Assembly (NCBI GenBank): GCA_016795155.1
Contig: JAEUIE010000002.1
Span: forward strand, 62,001-126,000
Length of the DNA: 64,000 bases
Source of the DNA: Planctomycetia bacterium
Lineage (GTDB): Bacteria > Planctomycetota > Planctomycetia > Gemmatales > HRBIN36
Direction: 5' to 3'
Program-made: the position numbers and the translations under genes
The notes under the pieces: generated by a model
Told to the model about the DNA's origin: nothing
Seen by the model: the letters and a program-made list of their open reading frames with translations, nothing else
The model's database searches: none
In this document: piece by piece, positions 50,998 to 60,053 of the stretch
Layout: every line of letters starts with the position of its first letter
How positions within the stretch are numbered: the stretch's first letter is position 1

Positions 50998-53900
50998 ATG
51001 ACAGCAGCCCTGACGCCACCGCCGGCGCCTGTTTCAGCAGATACCAGCTATGATCGCATTAATGACTATTCCGCAGTCAAGATCACGCTTGCCAGCCCCG
51101 CTGATATTCGCAGCTGGTCCTTTGGCGAAGTGAAGAAGCCTGAGACCATCAACTATCGAACCTACCGCCCTGAGAAGGATGGCTTGTTCTGCGAACGCAT
51201 CTTCGGCCCTGAAAAGGACTGGGAATGTACCTGCGGCAAATATCGCGGTATGAAATACAAGGGCATGATCTGCGACCGTTGCGGCGTGAAGGTGACTCAT
51301 AGCCGGGTACGCCGCAAGCGCATGGGGCATATTGAACTGGCCAGCCCGGTGGTTCACATCTGGTTCTTCAAGTCGATGCCAAGCCGCCTGGGCAATCTGC
51401 TCGACATGAAAACGGTGAATCTCGAGAAGATCATCTATTACCAGGAATACGTCGTTGTCGATTCCGGTGGCACGCCACTCAAGGAAAAGACACTGTTGAC
51501 CGAGGAAGAATACCGCAAGGCCCGTGAGCAGTACGGCGGAACATTTGACGCAGAGATGGGCGCAGAGGCCGTCAAACGGCTGCTCGAACGCCTGGATCTT
51601 GTAACTCTCTCGAGCCATCTTCGTGAAGAGATGCTCAAGGATGGCAACAAGGGCAGTAAGCAGAAGCAGAAGGATTTGACCAAACGACTGAAAGTGGTTG
51701 AATCACTGCGCGACAGCGAGAACAAATCGGAATGGATGGTGCTGGAATGCATTCCGGTCATTCCGCCAGATCTGCGTCCGCTAGTGCTGCTCGATTCAGG
51801 CAACTTTGCCACGAGCGATCTGAATGATCTCTATCGCCGCATCATCAATCGAAACAACCGATTGAAAAAGCTGGTTGATCTGAACGCGCCGGAAGTGATC
51901 ATCCGCAATGAAAAGCGCATGCTGCAGCAATCGGTCGATGCATTGTTTGATAATGGCCGCTGCAAGCGACCAGTGCTCGGCTCCTCCAATCGCCCGCTGA
52001 AGTCCCTGACCGATATGATCAAGGGCAAGCAGGGTCGCTTCCGCGAGAATCTGCTGGGCAAACGCGTTGATTACTCGGCACGATCAGTTATTGTGGTTGG
52101 TCCGGAACTCAAGCTGCACCAGTGCGGTTTGCCGAAGAAAATTGCATTGGAACTGTATCAGCCTTTCATCATCCGCAGGCTGAAGGAACTGGGTTATGCG
52201 GATACGATCAAGTCAGCCAAGCGCATGCTGGAACGCAAGGCAGATGAAGTTTGGGATATTCTGGAAGAGGTGATCAAAAATCACCCGGTTCTCCTGAACC
52301 GTGCGCCTACGCTGCACCGTATGGGTATCCAGGCGTTTGAACCGACGCTGATTGAAGGTAATGCAATCCGTATTCACCCGCTGGTCTGCAAAGGATTCAA
52401 CGCCGATTTCGATGGCGACCAGATGGCGGTTCACCTGCCACTATCGATCGAAGCCCAGGTCGAAGCCCATGTGCTGATGATGGCAACGAACAACATCTTC
52501 AGCCCGGCCAATGGTCAGCCGATTATTTCACCTTCGCAGGATATCGTCATGGGTTGCTACTTCATGACAGCAGCCCGTGAAGGGGAACTGGGGCAGGGCA
52601 AGGTGTTCAGTAGTCCCGGTGAAGTCAGTCTTGCTTATGCACAACATAAAGTGGGGCTGCATGCGAAGATCAGTGTGCGTCTGCCCATCGAAAAGAAGGT
52701 TCTGACCGATGTGAACGGCAAGCTGGAACTGGCAACTCGTTCCCACAGCGGCCTGGTGCAGACTACGGTAGGTCGAGTGTTGTTTAACGATATTCTCAAT
52801 CCGCACATGGCCTTTTATGATCTTGCATTGTCAAGCAAGGCATTAGCCCGCATTATTGCTGACTGCTATCAGTTGATGGGGCGTCGTGAAACCATTGATC
52901 TGCTCGATCGCATGAAGGAGACCGGCTTCCGCGAATCTACGGTTTCCGGTCTCTCGTTCGCCACCGATGATCTGCGTACTCCCGATAACAAGGAAAACCT
53001 GATCAGGAATGCGGAAAAGGAAGTGGAGAAGATCAATAAAAGTTACCAGCGCGGGTTGCTCACTGAGGTTGAGCGTTACAACAAGATCATCGAACAGTGG
53101 ACTCGCGTGCGCGAAGAACTGACCCAGCAGATGATGAAGGAACTGAAGGATGACCATCGAGGCGGTCAGCAGTACCTGAATCCAATCTATCTGATGGCTC
53201 ACTCGGGTGCTCGAGGTGGTGTGGAGCAGATCAGGCAGTTGGCTGGTATGCGTGGCCTGATGGCCAAGCCCTCCGGTGAAATTCTTGAAACTCCGATCAA
53301 GGCCAATTTCCGCGAAGGTCTCTCAGTACTCGAGTATTTCAGTTCGACCCACGGTGCCCGTAAGGGGTTGGCTGATACGGCCCTCAAGACTGCTGACTCG
53401 GGATACCTGACCCGTAAGCTTTGTGATGTCGCTCAGAATGTCGTTATCACCACCCATGATTGCGGAACCACACAGGGCATTACCAAGGGTGTGAGCTACA
53501 AGGGCGAGGAAGTGGAGCGTGCGCTGAGTGAAATCATTCGCGGACGCATCTGCCGCCACGACATTCGCGATCCGGTGAGCGATGTCGTTCTCGTTCACGA
53601 GAATGAAATGATCACGACAGACAAGGCCCGCAAGATTGAATCGCTGGGTATCGACAAGATTCAGGTTCGCAGCCCGATGACCTGTCAGACATCGCTGGGT
53701 ATTTGCCGACTTTGTTACGGCATGGACTTGGCCACTGGTGCTCTTGTCGAAGAGGGCATGGCTGTCGGCGTCATCTCCGCACAGTCGATTGGTGAACCGG
53801 GCACGCAGCTTACCATGCGTACTTTCCACATCGGTGGTGTGGCGATCACGAAAGATCTGGGCGAATCGCAGCATAAGTGCAAGAAGAGCGGTACACTCAA

Positions 53901-55329
53901 GTTCTCACGCATCAACGCAGTCACTAATGATCAAGGCATTTCGATTGCCCTGGCGCGTAATGGTGAAATTGCGATCATTGATGCCAAGGGCCGTGAAGTC
54001 GAGAAGTTCCCGGTGCCTAACGGTGCGGAACTGCGAGTCAAGGATGGTGAAACGGTCAATGCCGGAACCATTCTCTGCAAGTGGGATCCACACGTGACAC
54101 CCATTCTCTCAGAAAAGGGTGGTAAGATACGCTACGAGGATATCAAGATCGGCGATACCGCACGCGAAGAAACCGATGCAGGTGGTTCTCGCCGTCTGAT
54201 CATCATGGAACACAAGGGTGATCTGCATCCCAGTATTGTGGTCGAAGACAACCAGGGTGCAATCCTCGACGTTTACTTCCTGCCTGAAAAGGCTCACGTG
54301 GAAGTGACCAATGGTCAGCAGATTTCTGCAGCCACGGTGCTGGCCAAGACCCCGCGAGAAGGTGGTGGAACGCAGGATATCACCGGTGGTCTGCCTCGAG
54401 TAACTGAACTGTTTGAAGCCCGCCGTCCGAAGGACCCTGCGATTATCGCAGAAGTCTCTGGCAAGGTGGAGATTGCGGTCGAGCGGACCCGTGGCAAGCG
54501 AAAAGTGCTGGTTACCCCCATGGATGAAAAGGGTAAACCTATTGGCGACCCGGTGGAACACCTGGTGCCTCAGGGCAAGCCGATGCGTGTGCATGGTGGC
54601 GACTTCGTTCGTGAAGGTGAGCCGCTTTGCGATGGTCCGCTGGTGCCACACGATATTCTGCGTGTCAGTGGGACCGAAGCTCTGCAGAATTATCTGCTCC
54701 GGGAAATCCAGAGCGTGTATCGCAGTCAGCGCGTGGAAATCGATGACAAGCACATCGAAATTACGCTGGCCCAGATGCTTCGCAAGGTGAAGGTGGAATC
54801 GGTAGGTGATACTCGTCTGCTGCCAGGCGCTGTCATCGACAAGTTCATCTTCCGTGAAGTGAACGAACGCCTCAAGAAGTGTGTGAAGGTGAAGAATCCT
54901 GGCGATTCCAACTTCAAGGAAAATGAAGTGGTGGATAAGGATACCTTCCAGCAGGAAAAGGCACGTGTGGAAGAAGAGGGTGGAAAAGTACCTACATCCA
55001 CCACACCATTGCCTGCATCCAGTTCCACTCAATTGCTGGGCATTACTAAGGCTGCAGTGCAGTCGGAGAGTTTTATCTCGGCAGCCAGCTTCCAGGAAAC
55101 CACGAAGGTTCTGACTGAAGCTGCTCTGGCTGGCAAGCAGGATCGACTGGTGGGGTTGAAGGAGAACGTGATTCTCGGCCACCTGATTCCTGCAGGCACT
55201 GGATTCAAGGTTCATCAGGAAGCTGAAGTGAAAGTGAATCCAGCGCTGGGAATTTCGCAGGCCAGCTTTGCACCACCGCCCAAGGTGCGACCTGTGCAGA
55301 CCACCGAACCGGTGGCTGCCGTGGAATAA
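50998..55329 (+). CDS. rpoC: RNA polymerase subunit beta'
   Basis: The 1443-residue subunit carries the N-terminal zinc site (C77, C79, C92, C95), the active-site motif NADFDGDQM with D470, D472 and D474 holding the catalytic Mg ion, and the bridge and trigger elements. The second zinc site is CRLCYG with upstream Cys residues ([14 protein letters not shown]). The C-terminal part ends in Ala/Pro-rich sequence beyond the last conserved helix (about 1370-1443), longer than in E. coli. The start ATG 50998 has GGGGGAGG upstream. A 10-bp hairpin after the stop may mark the end of the main rplK-rpoC transcript. Confidence 0.97.
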   Translation: MTAALTPPPAPVSADTSYDRINDYSAVKITLASPADIRSWSFGEVKKPETINYRTYRPEKDGLFCERIFGPEKDWECTCGKYRGMKYKGMICDRCGVKVTHSRVRRKRMGHIELASPVVHIWFFKSMPSRLGNLLDMKTVNLEKIIYYQEYVVVDSGGTPLKEKTLLTEEEYRKAREQYGGTFDAEMGAEAVKRLLERLDLVTLSSHLREEMLKDGNKGSKQKQKDLTKRLKVVESLRDSENKSEWMVLECIPVIPPDLRPLVLLDSGNFATSDLNDLYRRIINRNNRLKKLVDLNAPEVIIRNEKRMLQQSVDALFDNGRCKRPVLGSSNRPLKSLTDMIKGKQGRFRENLLGKRVDYSARSVIVVGPELKLHQCGLPKKIALELYQPFIIRRLKELGYADTIKSAKRMLERKADEVWDILEEVIKNHPVLLNRAPTLHRMGIQAFEPTLIEGNAIRIHPLVCKGFNADFDGDQMAVHLPLSIEAQVEAHVLMMATNNIFSPANGQPIISPSQDIVMGCYFMTAAREGELGQGKVFSSPGEVSLAYAQHKVGLHAKISVRLPIEKKVLTDVNGKLELATRSHSGLVQTTVGRVLFNDILNPHMAFYDLALSSKALARIIADCYQLMGRRETIDLLDRMKETGFRESTVSGLSFATDDLRTPDNKENLIRNAEKEVEKINKSYQRGLLTEVERYNKIIEQWTRVREELTQQMMKELKDDHRGGQQYLNPIYLMAHSGARGGVEQIRQLAGMRGLMAKPSGEILETPIKANFREGLSVLEYFSSTHGARKGLADTALKTADSGYLTRKLCDVAQNVVITTHDCGTTQGITKGVSYKGEEVERALSEIIRGRICRHDIRDPVSDVVLVHENEMITTDKARKIESLGIDKIQVRSPMTCQTSLGICRLCYGMDLATGALVEEGMAVGVISAQSIGEPGTQLTMRTFHIGGVAITKDLGESQHKCKKSGTLKFSRINAVTNDQGISIALARNGEIAIIDAKGREVEKFPVPNGAELRVKDGETVNAGTILCKWDPHVTPILSEKGGKIRYEDIKIGDTAREETDAGGSRRLIIMEHKGDLHPSIVVEDNQGAILDVYFLPEKAHVEVTNGQQISAATVLAKTPREGGGTQDITGGLPRVTELFEARRPKDPAIIAEVSGKVEIAVERTRGKRKVLVTPMDEKGKPIGDPVEHLVPQGKPMRVHGGDFVREGEPLCDGPLVPHDILRVSGTEALQNYLLREIQSVYRSQRVEIDDKHIEITLAQMLRKVKVESVGDTRLLPGAVIDKFIFREVNERLKKCVKVKNPGDSNFKENEVVDKDTFQQEKARVEEEGGKVPTSTTPLPASSSTQLLGITKAAVQSESFISAASFQETTKVLTEAALAGKQDRLVGLKENVILGHLIPAGTGFKVHQEAEVKVNPALGISQASFAPPPKVRPVQTTEPVAAVE

Positions 55330-55340
55330 ACATCACAATA

Positions 55341-55370
55341 GGGGAAACACCATTTCGGTTGTGTTTCCCC
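55341..55370 (+). terminator. 10-bp hairpin after rpoC
   Basis: GGGGAAACAC (55341-55350) pairs perfectly with GTGTTTCCCC (55361-55370) around a 10-base loop, 11 bases after the rpoC stop. No T-run follows. Confidence 0.6.
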
Positions 55371-55452
55371 CAGTTGCTCAAGTGAGAGAACAACCTCATT
55401 CATGAAATGCTAGAGCAAAAATAACTTTTGCCTGATACTTCATGAAACTTAC

Positions 55453-55480
55453 TTGACGCAGCACAGATACTCGCTAACAT
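55453..55480 (+). promoter_or_regulatory. candidate promoter for rpsL
   Basis: TTGACG (55453-55458) and TAACAT (55475-55480) are 16 bases apart, giving a leader of about 35 bases before the rpsL ATG at 55521. Confidence 0.5.
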
Positions 55481-55520
55481 CCCATTCTGTCCTTAGAAAA
55501 CATGAAGCGATAAAAACAGC

Positions 55521-55895
55521 ATGCCGACGATTAATCAACTCATCAAGAAGCCACGCAGTGTGCAACGGAGCAAACCGAAGCACCCAGCGATGCAGGGCAA
55601 TCCCGCCAAACGCGGTGTGTGCCTGCAAGTCAAAACGATGACCCCGAAGAAGCCGAACTCCGCTCTCCGCAAGGTGGCACGTGTTCGCCTTTCCAATGGC
55701 ATCGAAGTTACGGCCTACATTCCTGGTGAAGGCCACAACCTGCAGGAGCACTCGATAGTCCTCGTCCGAGGCGGTCGAGTGCGTGATCTGCCGGGTGTGC
55801 GTTATCACATTGTCCGAGGAGTCCTGGATACCCAGGGCGTCGCGGACCGGAAACAGGCCCGGTCCAAGTATGGGGCCAAGAAGGCCAAGAAGTAA
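55521..55895 (+). CDS. rpsL: 30S ribosomal protein S12
   Basis: The 124-residue decoding-centre protein has the canonical start [10 protein letters not shown] and the '[17 protein letters not shown]' loop with K43. The second streptomycin-site loop reads [13 protein letters not shown], with Arg at residue 88 where most bacteria have Lys. In E. coli and mycobacteria the same Lys-to-Arg change gives streptomycin resistance, so natural resistance is predicted. The gene follows rpoC after a hairpin and its own likely promoter and starts the str-type group. Confidence 0.97.
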   Translation: MPTINQLIKKPRSVQRSKPKHPAMQGNPAKRGVCLQVKTMTPKKPNSALRKVARVRLSNGIEVTAYIPGEGHNLQEHSIVLVRGGRVRDLPGVRYHIVRGVLDTQGVADRKQARSKYGAKKAKK

Positions 55896-55947
55896 CGCCC
55901 TCCTGACATCGGTTTGGATTTCCTATTAGTCGCCAGGGCAGCTTATC

Positions 55948-56193
55948 ATGCGCGAGTGCATCGTTGAACTCTGCTTTGCATGTTCGGAATGTAATGAAGC
56001 CACCGGCGCTACAGTCCACTGTAGCGGCAAGGGGATGAAGGATTGGCCTCGCAGCCATGCTGCAGCCCATATCCGCTGTCCACATTGCGGTACGGCTAAT
56101 AAGATAGTATTCTGCATCGGATCCGGGCAAGTGGCCGATGTCAGTCCCGTTGAGGACTTTGTACCACGAGCCACCGTACCTTCTCGCAATTAA
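55948..56193 (+). CDS. small zinc-ribbon-like protein between rpsL and rpsG
   Basis: The 81-residue product contains two Cys pairs, CFACSEC (residues 9-15) and CPHC (about 44-47), spaced like a zinc ribbon, plus CSGKG and a C-terminal acidic stretch. It starts at ATG 55948 with a modest binding site (AGGGCAG) and ends 14 bases before rpsG, so it is very probably co-transcribed with the S12 and S7 genes. I do not recognise the family. A role in translation or as a zinc-responsive ribosome factor is possible from context only. Confidence 0.7.
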   Translation: MRECIVELCFACSECNEATGATVHCSGKGMKDWPRSHAAAHIRCPHCGTANKIVFCIGSGQVADVSPVEDFVPRATVPSRN

Positions 56194-56207
56194 ACTCGAA
56201 CGGAACC

Positions 56208-56684
56208 ATGGCCTCCAAGAAACGTACCGCCGGCCACGCTATGCTGGCCCCTGATCCCATCTATGATTCGCTTCTTGTCACCAAATTCATCAACTGTCTG
56301 ATGTGGCAGGGGAAAAAGTCCATCGCGCAGAAAATGTTCTACGACGCCATGGATCAGATCAAGAAACGCGCTGGCGACGGCAAGGAATTTGAAATCTTTG
56401 AAGTTGCCGTCGAAAACGTGAAGCCGACGCTTGAAGTTCGCTCCAAGCGAGTCGGCGGCGCCAATTACCAGGTGCCCATGCCCGTGAAGCGCGAACGTCA
56501 GCAGAGTCTGGCAATCCGCTGGCTGATTGCTGCCTCTCGCGGCAAGAAGGGCAAGCCTATGTATCAGAAACTCGCTGACGAATTCATGGCCGCTTATCGC
56601 CGTGAAGGCGAAGCCATGGCCAAACGCGAAACCACCATCAAGATGGCCGAAGCCAATAAGGCATTCAGCCACTTTGCGTGGTAA
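56208..56684 (+). CDS. rpsG: 30S ribosomal protein S7
   Basis: The 158-residue protein binds the 3' major domain of 16S rRNA and starts assembly of the head. It has 'YDSLLVTKFINCLMWQGKKSIAQKMFYDAMDQI', 'VENVKPTLEVRSKRVGGANYQVPMPVKRERQQSLAIRWLI' and 'ANKAFSHFAW', all S7 signatures. It is followed by a strong terminator and a heptamer-type inverted repeat before the second EF-G gene, so it probably ends the rpsL transcript. Confidence 0.96.
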   Translation: MASKKRTAGHAMLAPDPIYDSLLVTKFINCLMWQGKKSIAQKMFYDAMDQIKKRAGDGKEFEIFEVAVENVKPTLEVRSKRVGGANYQVPMPVKRERQQSLAIRWLIAASRGKKGKPMYQKLADEFMAAYRREGEAMAKRETTIKMAEANKAFSHFAW

Positions 56685-56688
56685 GCGA

Positions 56689-56835
56689 TCAGCGGTCAAA
56701 AATTATGATGATGACAGCCCACAAGTCTCTTACTTGTGGGCTTTTGCTTTCACATTAAGAGCAGTTTTCTAAGATAATGATTCGCACATTTTTGAAATTA
56801 TTGCTAACAGCATTGTGCTGATAGCTGACCGCTGA
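56689..56835 (+). repeat. inverted heptamer-family arms in the rpsG-fusA2 gap
   Basis: TCAGCGGTCA (56689-56698) and TGACCGCTGA (56826-56835) are perfect inverted copies 127 bases apart. The right arm lies within a run of GCTGATA/GCTGACC-type units (56815-56847) that ends just before the EF-G start. The terminator lies inside the loop. Confidence 0.65.
56716..56742 (+). terminator. rho-independent terminator after rpsG
   Basis: AGCCCACAAGT (56716-56726) pairs perfectly with ACTTGTGGGCT (56732-56742) around a 5-base loop, followed by TTTGCTTT. It separates rpsG from the downstream EF-G gene. Confidence 0.88.
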
Positions 56836-56850
56836 AAGCTGATAGCTCCT

Positions 56851-58947
56851 ATGAAACCTGATCTGACGAAATTCCGAAACCTTGGCATCATCGCCCATAT
56901 TGATGCTGGCAAGACGACGACCACCGAGCACCTGCTCTATTACAGTGGGGCGATTCATCGGCTGGGTGGCGTCGATGAAGGTACGACCACGACCGATTGG
57001 CTTGAAGAAGAACGAGAACGTGGCATCACCATTCAAAGTGCCTGTGTGCCTCTCACCTGGGCCGGGCATACCATCAACCTGATTGATACGCCGGGGCATG
57101 TGGATTTTACAGCCGAAGTGGAACGTTCGCTGCGGGTATTGGACGGCGCTGTCCTGGTAATTGATGCTCAAAAGGGTGTCGAAGCACAATCTGAAACCGT
57201 CTGGCGGCAGGCTGATCGCTACAACGTGCCACGCATGATTTTTGTCAACAAGATGGATGTCGTCGGCGCTGATTTTGATGCTGCGGTGAACCAGGTGAAG
57301 GAACGATTGCACTGCAGGCCAATACCCATCACCTGGCCTGTGGGGCAGGGGTCGATCAAGGATAGTCCCAATCCCTTTAAAGCTGTGATCGATTTGCTCA
57401 CGATGGAATATTGCGAGTTTCTTCCCAGTACGGCAGGTCGGCCTGATGGCAAGACGGTCAAACGCAGTCCCATACCAGATGAACTGAAGGCAGATGCCCA
57501 TGCGGCACGTGAGAGGCTCTTTGATGTTCTTACCGAAAAAGACGAAAAGGATCTCATCACCAGCAAGATTCTGGAAGGTCAGCAGCCTGACTTGAACGAT
57601 ATCATCACTCTGATCAAGCAGCGTACGCTGGCTGGAGATATTCAACCCACGCTGTGCGGTTCAGGCCGTGAGCATATCGGCATTCAGATTTTGCTTGATG
57701 CGGTGATACGTTACCTGCCCAATCCGCTGGAAAAACCACCTATCACCGGTTTTAATCCGAAGAAAAAAGTAGAAGAGAAACGCAAGACCAGTTTCGATGA
57801 ACCCTTTGCTGCTCTTGTCTTTAAAATTCAAGCTGATGCACATGGCGAACTCTATTATCTCCGCATCTATTCCGGCCAGGCGAAGTCGAATAGCCGCATG
57901 CTCAACCCCGGGCGAGATGCCAAGGAGTTCATGACCAAACTCTATCACGTGAAAGCTGATCCGGGAGACAAGATCGAAACGCTGGAGATGGCGTTTGCTG
58001 GCGACATCATCGCCGTCACCGGACCGAAGGAATCAATCACGGGTGATACGCTGTGTGATCCGAACCATCCCATTCTCCTGGAACGGATTAAGTTTGCCGA
58101 AACCGTGGTCAGCATGTCCATCGAGCCAGAGAGTTCCGCGGACAAAGCCAAGCTGGAGCAGACGCTGGCTCTGCTGGCGAAGGAAGACCCGACTTTCCGC
58201 TGGGGGTTGGATACGGAAACCGGGCAGACGCTCATCAGCGGCATGGGCGTGTTGCATCTGGAAGTGAAGTGCAATAGGTTGCGTAACGACTTCCGATTGA
58301 AGCTACGGGTAGGCAAGCCTCGTGTCAGTTACCGTGAAACCCTGAAACAGCCTCGCCGCATCTGGGGTGAACTGATTCGCACGACAGGCACGCCGATTTT
58401 TGCACGGGTGGAACTGGAAGTCAAACCCATCGACAGTGGCTACCGCTTTAATAACAAACTGCCTGCCGATAAGTTGCCGCCGTTGTTCGTTGCTGCAGTG
58501 GAGCAGGGGATCAAGGATGCGCTTACCTCTGGCGAAGTCGGCTATCCAGTCATCAACGTGGAAGTGAATCTGCTGGATGCCGAGATGAAAGAAGTGGAAT
58601 CGACCGATGTGGCATTCCAGGGTGCGGCCAGCCATGCTGTCAACCAGGCCGTACGGGATAATTCCATTCTGTTGGAACCTGTGATGAAGCTGGAAGTAAC
58701 GGTACCCGATACTTATCTGGGGCCGGTGCAGACCGATTTGAATGTGCGACGGGCATTGATTACGGATACGACGTTCAAGGGTAATATGGTAACGGTCACC
58801 GCCCAGGTGTCGTTAGCGAAGGTGTTTGATTATTGTGATGCGGTTCGGAGTGTCTCGCAGGGTCGTGCCAACTACAGTCTGGAACCTTCAGGGTTCCAGG
58901 AAGCGCCGCTGGAGGTGAGGCGGAAACTGCTGGGATTGGATGAATAG
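56851..58947 (+). CDS. elongation factor G (second paralogue, spdEFG2/mitochondrial EFG2-like)
   Basis: The 698-residue GTPase has P-loop AHIDAGKTTTTEHL, switch I ERGITIQSACV, DTPGHVDF, NKMDVVGA and all later EF-G domains. Features such as 'RNLGIIAHIDAGKTTTTEHLLYYSGAIHRLGGVDEGTTTTDW' and 'EERERGITIQSA' are closer to mitochondrial EFG2/spdEFG2 forms. In published work that branch is specialised in ribosome recycling together with RRF. It sits at the usual fusA place in the str operon, although the probable translocase is encoded at 25637. A terminator separates it from rpsG, so it may have its own promoter in the 56743-56850 gap. Confidence 0.92.
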   Translation: MKPDLTKFRNLGIIAHIDAGKTTTTEHLLYYSGAIHRLGGVDEGTTTTDWLEEERERGITIQSACVPLTWAGHTINLIDTPGHVDFTAEVERSLRVLDGAVLVIDAQKGVEAQSETVWRQADRYNVPRMIFVNKMDVVGADFDAAVNQVKERLHCRPIPITWPVGQGSIKDSPNPFKAVIDLLTMEYCEFLPSTAGRPDGKTVKRSPIPDELKADAHAARERLFDVLTEKDEKDLITSKILEGQQPDLNDIITLIKQRTLAGDIQPTLCGSGREHIGIQILLDAVIRYLPNPLEKPPITGFNPKKKVEEKRKTSFDEPFAALVFKIQADAHGELYYLRIYSGQAKSNSRMLNPGRDAKEFMTKLYHVKADPGDKIETLEMAFAGDIIAVTGPKESITGDTLCDPNHPILLERIKFAETVVSMSIEPESSADKAKLEQTLALLAKEDPTFRWGLDTETGQTLISGMGVLHLEVKCNRLRNDFRLKLRVGKPRVSYRETLKQPRRIWGELIRTTGTPIFARVELEVKPIDSGYRFNNKLPADKLPPLFVAAVEQGIKDALTSGEVGYPVINVEVNLLDAEMKEVESTDVAFQGAASHAVNQAVRDNSILLEPVMKLEVTVPDTYLGPVQTDLNVRRALITDTTFKGNMVTVTAQVSLAKVFDYCDAVRSVSQGRANYSLEPSGFQEAPLEVRRKLLGLDE

Positions 58948-58977
58948 TGTTGTTGTCATCCCGCTCGATCGTGATGA

Positions 58978-59700
58978 CTACAAACCTGAAAGATAGCTGC
59001 TTAATTCTTCACCAGCCGCCACATCAACCGGCGCCTCGCCTCGTTTGAAGACCCTGGCCGGGGTGCCAATCAGCTTCACATGTCTACCGTCGCAATCGAG
59101 GATGCCGCCTTCCCAGAGGCCGATGACTGGGGTGGCATTTTCTTCGTGAAACTCACGTAAGCGATCATCGCGGGTTTCGCCGAAGTGAGCGTGATAGTTG
59201 CCTGCCGTATCCTGATAGCTCATGGCACCTTGCACATAATGCGGATTCACCTGGAAAGGCACTAACCCTAATGCCTGCAATGTGGGTGGTTCCACAATAG
59301 GCATATCGTTGGTCGTTTTGATGCTGGGGCAGGCGATGTTACAACCGGCGCTCACTCCCAAGTATGGTAAACCGCCTTTGACCTTGGTGCGAATGACATC
59401 GATCAGTTGCAGGTCATAAAGCGTTTTAAGCAGTCGGAAAGTGTTGCCTCCGCCGACGAAAATGCCCTCTGCGTTCCAGACAGCTTTGACCGGATCGGGC
59501 TGCAGGTGCAGAGGCTGAATCTCATAGCCTGCGTCGAGTCCTCGTTGTAACAGCGTTTGCACGTACTGATCATGGTCTTTGAGGGCATAGGGTACAAAGA
59601 GCAGCTTGCGAATTGTTCCGAAATGAGATTTCATGGTTTGCGAGAGAAGAGCAATACGCTCTGGAGTCCGAAAGCCCCCGCTGCCAAGGAGTACGCGCAT
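58978..59700 (-). CDS. pepE: peptidase E-like (S51) alpha-aspartyl dipeptidase
   Basis: I chose ATG 59700 (AGGA with a 6-base spacer): MRVLLGSGGFRTPERIALL. The longer open frame upstream has no signal. The 240-residue enzyme fits family S51: the nucleophile Ser is in GVSAGCNIACP (about 125), the His is in VNPHYVQGA, and 'EGIFVGGGNTFRLLKTL' holds the oxyanion glycines. PepE cleaves dipeptides with N-terminal aspartate. Family length is about 230, so the protein is complete. It converges with the EF-G gene. Confidence 0.88.
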   Translation of the reverse strand: MRVLLGSGGFRTPERIALLSQTMKSHFGTIRKLLFVPYALKDHDQYVQTLLQRGLDAGYEIQPLHLQPDPVKAVWNAEGIFVGGGNTFRLLKTLYDLQLIDVIRTKVKGGLPYLGVSAGCNIACPSIKTTNDMPIVEPPTLQALGLVPFQVNPHYVQGAMSYQDTAGNYHAHFGETRDDRLREFHEENATPVIGLWEGGILDCDGRHVKLIGTPARVFKRGEAPVDVAAGEELSSYLSGL

Positions 59701-60053
59701 GGATGTTCCTGCCAGATGGAGAGTATCAGCTTGCCATAGAGCGACCGATGGTGCAATGGTTTTGGTGGCTATTTTCTGGGAGCACTGGGATAACTGAGTG
59801 CAAAACAACAGGTCATGCAGGTGAAAAATTATTCATTCTTCAACTTCTTACCAGATGTTGCAAGGTTCTTGTTGCAATTGAAACGACAAGAAAATAGGCT
59901 GTTAAGGACTGACGTTACTGACAGTTTTACCGCCAACGCTCAGGAAAACTGACACTGACAGTCTGGATGCGCCGAATAATAGTGCAGGATAGCACAGCCA
60001 GCCTTTCTGTATGGTAGGCTTATGCAGACCAATCTGCTGGGAGAAACGACCCT
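59701..60053. other. 353-base divergent intergenic region
   Basis: No gene is supported. ACTGACAGT occurs twice (59917-59925 and 59954-59962), and CAGTTTT/AAAACTG at 59922-59951 can form a 7-bp stem. This could be an operator or part of the promoter of the protease gene that starts at 60054. A short open frame at 59613-59897 overlaps the pepE start on the other strand and looks accidental. Confidence 0.5.
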
